64,000 bases of DNA from Hydrogenophaga sp. (lineage in GTDB: Bacteria; Pseudomonadota; Gammaproteobacteria; Burkholderiales; Burkholderiaceae_C). The notes under the pieces are model-generated. The model searched no databases. It worked only from the letters and a program-made list of their open reading frames with translations, and had not been told where the DNA came from. The position numbers and the translations under genes were made by a program. Within the stretch, counting starts at the first letter, position 1; each line of letters opens with the position of its first letter. Shown here in pieces: positions 60,775-64,000 of the stretch. The DNA lies in NCBI RefSeq assembly GCF_011772445.1, contig NZ_WVZN01000009.1:62001-126000 (forward strand), written 5' to 3'.

Positions 60775-61431
60775 TCAGTGCAGCAGGCCCATCAGCACGG
60801 CCTTGACCACGGCCGCCGTCTTGTTGGCCACGCCTAGCTTGTGGGTGGCGTTCTTGATGTGGAACTTGATGGTGTTCTCGGAGATGGTGAGGATTTGAGC
60901 CACCTCGGTGGAGGTCTTGCCGACGGCGGTCCAGCGCAGCACCTCGCGCTCGCGCTCGGTGAGGGTGGCGCTGCGGGTGGGCCGTTCGATGCGCAGCATG
61001 GCGTCGTGGATGGCCTTGCTGACCAGGGACAGCAGTGGCTCCACGTGCTGCAGGTCGCCATCGTCGGGCGGCGGCCCCTCGCGTGTGAGACTGAAGATGC
61101 CGCGCACACCGAGGGCACGGGGGGAGGACACGCCCTGCGCCCAGCCCGCGCCGTTGGCAGATGCCCGCCACACGAAGGGCAGGTTGGAGAACCGGCAGTG
61201 CGCGATGGCCGGATCGGCGTCGGCGCGGCTGAGGTCGTGCGGGGGCCGCGAGATCAGGTGGTTGTGCAGGGTGAGCACCACCGCCCGCGAGTGCAGCAGC
61301 CAGGTGCTTTGCAAATAGCAGAAGCGCTCGAAGCCGAGCGCTTGCGCGGCGTCGCTGGCGATCGACGTCAGTTCCTGTCGGTTCGTTGCGGTCTGTGCCC
61401 GGCCGAGCCAGTGCCTGTGCCATGCGTCCAT
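60775..61431 (-). CDS. LuxR family quorum-sensing-type regulator (solo)
   Basis: 218 residues. N-terminal autoinducer-binding-type domain (about 5-140) and C-terminal LuxR HTH (156-217): LTEREREVLRWTAVGKTSTEVAQILTISENTIKFHIKNATHKLGVANKTAAVVKA. In the ligand domain the DP pair (Asp73-Pro74) and Trp88 are kept, but the usual W-x3-Y segment just before is replaced by PPHDLSRAD, and the loop looks shorter, so ligand choice may be unusual. No luxI synthase is in the window, hence solo. It is co-directional with the biosynthetic operon and 108 bp upstream of it. The ATG at 61431 is preferred over an upstream TTG. Confidence 0.87.
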   Translation of the reverse strand: MDAWHRHWLGRAQTATNRQELTSIASDAAQALGFERFCYLQSTWLLHSRAVVLTLHNHLISRPPHDLSRADADPAIAHCRFSNLPFVWRASANGAGWAQGVSSPRALGVRGIFSLTREGPPPDDGDLQHVEPLLSLVSKAIHDAMLRIERPTRSATLTEREREVLRWTAVGKTSTEVAQILTISENTIKFHIKNATHKLGVANKTAAVVKAVLMGLLH

Positions 61432-61506
61432 GCGCTCGTCCCCACCCTGTTGCTTCGGGGGCGCAGTCTCGCGCAAGAGGCGCGAGCAATCATGACGGAG
61501 GTGTGA

Positions 61507-62886
61507 TCACATGGCGCGCGGCGCCTGCGCAGAAGTCGGATGGATGCGCTGGATCGGCGCGGCGGCCACGGCCTCGCGGGCGAGCTCGCGGGCGCGGTGC
61601 ATCAGGGCTCGCGCATCCCAGTCCACGGGCCAGCCCTGCCACAGGCGCAGGCGGCCCTGCACCAGCACGGCCTCGATCTGGCCGCGGTGGGCCAGGCGCA
61701 CCAGCTCCCAGCCCAGGTCCCAGGACGGCGTGAGCTCGGGTACGTCGAGGTCGATGAGCAGGGCGTCGGCCGCCAGGCCCGGGGCGATGCGCCCGGTGAC
61801 CCGCGCCAGGCCCGCCGCGTCGGCGCCCGCAGCGGTGGCCATGGCGAGCCAGGTCCAGCCGGCGCCGGTGGAGAAATCGCCCACGTCCATGCCACTGGTG
61901 AGGCGTTGCGCGGTCTCGGCCGCGTCCATCAGGCGAAAACCGTCGCTGCGCGTGCCGTCGGTGCCCAGGCCCATCCGGATGCCCAGGCCGTGCATCAGCA
62001 GCGCGGGCGCCACGGCGTTGCCTTTCCAGCTGCTGGCCACGGGGTTGTAGCTGACGGCCGCGCCGCTGTCGCGCAGCAGGGCGAGTTCGTGCGGCGTGAC
62101 CATGGTGGCGTGTGCGGCCAGCAGCTCGGGGCCGAGGGCGCGCGCCTGGTGCAGCACTTCCAGCGGGCGCCGGCCGCGCGCGATGAGCGAGCGTTCGATG
62201 GAGGCCAGGTGTTCGTTGAGGTGCACCTGGAACACCGCGCCGGCCTCGCGGCACAACGCGGCCACGCGGGCCAGCATGGCGTCGCCGGCTGCCTCGGGGA
62301 TGGAGATGGCCAGCGAGGCGTGGAGCAGACCCTCGGGGTGGTGGGCGCTCAGGTGGCGCTCGGCCTCGCGCACGATGTTCGCTGCGGCCGCCTCGTCCAG
62401 GCCGGCGTCGTTGCAGGTGCGCGCGAGCACGCAGCGGATGCCGCTTTCCCGCACGGCGGCCTCCAGCGCCTGCAGGCCCAGCTCGGATCGCGTGCCGGCG
62501 TCGCACACGGTGGTGAAGCCGCCGCGCAGCGCCTCCAGCGCGGCCAGGCGGGCCGAGACGTGCAGGGCCTCCTCACTCAGGTGCTGCTCCAGCGGCACCC
62601 AGATGCGGCGGAAGATCTCCGACGGCTCGCCGAAGGCCAGGGCCTTGCCGAAGGACTGCGTGAGGTGGTGGTGGGTGTCGATGAAGCCCGGCATGAGCAG
62701 GCGACGCGGCAGGTCGACGGGTGTGAGGCCGGGGTGGCGTTGCACCACCTCATCGGTGGGGCCGATGTCGGCGAAATGGCCATCGCGCAGCAGCACGGCC
62801 AGGCCGGCTTGCGGCACCTCGTCGATGAGGGTGAGTTCGGGGCGCAGCAGCGCTTCAGGGGCGCCGAGGGCGGTTCTCAGGTCCAT
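61507..62886 (-). CDS. Amidohydrolase family protein (ATZ/TRZ or hydroxydechloroatrazine-like)
   Basis: 459 residues, metal-dependent TIM barrel. The metal site is seen in LLMPGFIDTHHHLTQSFG (HxH), FQVHLNEH, LLAAHATMVTPHE and GLGTDGTRSDGF (final Asp). The domain arrangement matches cytosine deaminase/AtzB-like hydrolases that act on N-heterocyclic or guanidine-type compounds. It is the last gene of a leftward trio with a TauE/SafE permease (15-bp gap) and a Bug-type binding protein, which suggests catabolism of an imported nitrogen compound. Substrate unknown. Confidence 0.87.
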   Translation of the reverse strand: MDLRTALGAPEALLRPELTLIDEVPQAGLAVLLRDGHFADIGPTDEVVQRHPGLTPVDLPRRLLMPGFIDTHHHLTQSFGKALAFGEPSEIFRRIWVPLEQHLSEEALHVSARLAALEALRGGFTTVCDAGTRSELGLQALEAAVRESGIRCVLARTCNDAGLDEAAAANIVREAERHLSAHHPEGLLHASLAISIPEAAGDAMLARVAALCREAGAVFQVHLNEHLASIERSLIARGRRPLEVLHQARALGPELLAAHATMVTPHELALLRDSGAAVSYNPVASSWKGNAVAPALLMHGLGIRMGLGTDGTRSDGFRLMDAAETAQRLTSGMDVGDFSTGAGWTWLAMATAAGADAAGLARVTGRIAPGLAADALLIDLDVPELTPSWDLGWELVRLAHRGQIEAVLVQGRLRLWQGWPVDWDARALMHRARELAREAVAAAPIQRIHPTSAQAPRAM

Positions 62887-62901
62887 GGCGGGCTTTCGTG
62901 G

Positions 62902-63642
62902 TCAGGCGAGAAGGAACCAGGCGCCGGTGGCCAGCAGCACGGCGGCCGTGGCGGCCTGCAGCGGCCGGGGGTTGGCGCGGCGCGCCAGGCGGCGGCCGGC
63001 CCAGGCGCCCAGCAGCAGGGCGACGGCGATGGTGGCGCCCAGGCGCCAGTCGAGCCGGCCAGCCAGGGCGTGCGCGCCGCTGGCGGCGACGGCGATGGGC
63101 AACTGGATGACCTGTGCGGCGACGATGGCGCGCGACAGCGGGCGTCGCATGAGCATGAGGATGGGCAGCAGCATCACCGGGCCGCCGGTGCCCGACAGCG
63201 CCGAGCCCAGGCCCACGCCCAGGCCCAGTGCGATCTGCCCGCCCAGGCCGGGCCAGGGGTGGTCGGCGCGGGGGTAGGGCCGGTGCAGGCGCCACAGCGC
63301 ATGCGCGCCTGAGGCCAGCGCGAGCAGGCCGATCCAGCCGCGCACCGCGTCGCCTGGTGCCCAGGCGGCGAGCGCGGCGCCCGCGCCCGCGCCGAGCAGG
63401 GCCGTGAGCATGAGCGGCGCGTCGCGTTGCAGGTGCGCGAGCGCGCCCGAGGCCTTGCCTGTGAGCGCGTAGGCGCCGGTGACGAGAAAGGCCAGGCTGG
63501 AGGCGGCAATGGCCTCGGGCAGGGGCACGCCCAACAGGCTGCTGAGCGCGGGCACCACCAGCACGCCGCCGATGGACGTGGCGCCGATGGCCGCGCCGGC
63601 CAGCGCGATCACGGCCCAGGCGAGGGCTTCGGTGCCGGTCAT
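62902..63642 (-). CDS. Sulfite exporter TauE/SafE family permease
   Basis: 246 residues, about seven helices. GAAIGATSIGGVLVVPALSSLLGVPLPEAIAASSLAFLVTGAYALTGKASG and its second repeat LGVGLGSALSGTGGPVMLLPILMLMRRPLSRAIVAAQVIQLPIAVA are the two conserved TauE/SafE blocks. Members move organic or inorganic anions such as sulfite, sulfoacetate or carboxylates. It starts 10 bp after the binding-protein gene. Confidence 0.9.
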   Translation of the reverse strand: MTGTEALAWAVIALAGAAIGATSIGGVLVVPALSSLLGVPLPEAIAASSLAFLVTGAYALTGKASGALAHLQRDAPLMLTALLGAGAGAALAAWAPGDAVRGWIGLLALASGAHALWRLHRPYPRADHPWPGLGGQIALGLGVGLGSALSGTGGPVMLLPILMLMRRPLSRAIVAAQVIQLPIAVAASGAHALAGRLDWRLGATIAVALLLGAWAGRRLARRANPRPLQAATAAVLLATGAWFLLA

Positions 63643-63652
63643 GCAGGGTCTG

Positions 63653-64000
63653 TCATTCCGGTTTGATGTCGGCGGCCTTCACGGCGGCGGCCAGGGTCTC
63701 GCGCTCGCGCTTGAGCAGGGCGCCGAACGCGTCGCGCTCCACGCTCAGGGGCCGCAGGCCGGCGGTGTTCATCTTCTCGACCACGGCCGGGTCCTTGAGC
63801 ACGTCGCGCAGGCCATCGGCCACGCGCTGCACGATGGCCGCGTCCGTGCCGGCGGGCGCGAACAGGCCGTACCAGGCGTCCACGTCGACCGATTTCAGGG
63901 CGGGGGTCTCCGCCAGCGCGGGGATCTCCGGCATGGACGGCCAGCGCTGGCGCGTGGTGACGCCGTAGGCCTTCACCTTGCCGTCCTTGATGAAGGGCTG
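63653..64000 (-). CDS. Bug family (TctC) substrate-binding protein, C-terminal part
   Basis: 116 codons are visible; the frame is open to the window edge, so the N-terminus with its signal peptide lies outside. GKVKAYGVTTRQRWPSMPEIPALAETPALKSVDVDAWYGLFAPAGTDAAIVQRVADGLRDVLKDPAVVEKMNTAGLRP is the standard second lobe of Bug-type tripartite tricarboxylate transporter receptors (AVTSxxRxxxxPxVPTxxExG and W-x-G-x-x-x-P-A-G-T blocks). Such receptors are very numerous in Burkholderiales and bind carboxylates or other small molecules. It probably supplies the substrate for the amidohydrolase two genes downstream. Confidence 0.88.
   Translation of the reverse strand, partial: QPFIKDGKVKAYGVTTRQRWPSMPEIPALAETPALKSVDVDAWYGLFAPAGTDAAIVQRVADGLRDVLKDPAVVEKMNTAGLRPLSVERDAFGALLKRERETLAAAVKAADIKPE

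Overview
The window is a GC-rich (roughly 70%), densely coded bacterial chromosome segment. The gene set (minCDE with a stand-alone infA, pncB, modABC-modE, two Mrp-type antiporters, Bug-family binding protein, HPP-CBS protein, Spy-like and AsmA-like envelope proteins) and protein style point to a betaproteobacterium of the order Burkholderiales, probably Comamonadaceae; this assignment is inference from content, not a database match. No rRNA, tRNA, CRISPR array, insertion sequence or prophage gene was seen.

Layout. 1-3318: the C-terminal end of a type I restriction HsdR subunit, a VOC protein, a GNAT acetyltransferase, and a Fic protein behind a promoter with two identical-architecture operators. 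3319-7477: a leftward operon for polar amino acid uptake (binding protein, permease, ATPase) ending in a C45 Ntn-hydrolase and an RpiR regulator. 7647-14716: small metabolic and regulatory genes (flavin reductase, VOC proteins, LysR, acyl-CoA synthetase, a tetR-yciI-tag operon with a well-formed promoter and paired operators, pncB). 14870-20999: HPP-CBS membrane protein, and two hipBA toxin-antitoxin modules bracketing a succinate-semialdehyde-type dehydrogenase. 21057-24118: the molybdate operon modABC-modE with a perfect ModE box.

24155-39332 is the most striking block: a seven-gene Mrp antiporter operon (mrpA-G, the last gene fused to a UspA-like domain), then a histidine kinase and a sigma-54-dependent response regulator, then a second, six-gene Mrp operon of the fused-AB kind, all co-directional and mostly overlapping by 4 bp. 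A -24/-12 promoter and an upstream palindrome sit in front of the first operon, so the NtrC-type regulator encoded in the middle is a plausible activator of the whole 15-kb unit.

39369-46548 holds accessory genes: a low-GC orphan gene, an AAC(3)-I-like acetyltransferase behind a CadR-type regulator, an 813-residue protein with three internal repeats, a type II NADH dehydrogenase and a LysE exporter. 46635-51960: an envelope protein, infA, minCDE, a DnaA-box-rich gap, a Spy-like protein, copZ-cueR with a typical 19-bp-spaced CueR promoter, and a hemerythrin. 51964-56004: a class III aminotransferase, an MFS permease and an AsmA-like protein.

56029-61431 looks like a small biosynthetic cluster under quorum-sensing control: aminotransferase (diaminobutyrate type), 2-oxoglutarate/Fe(II) amino acid hydroxylase family, MFS exporter and ATP-grasp ligase in one operon, a LuxR-family solo regulator just upstream, and an 18-bp lux-box-like palindrome between them. 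The window ends with a leftward operon of a Bug-type binding protein (cut by the edge), a TauE/SafE permease and an amidohydrolase.
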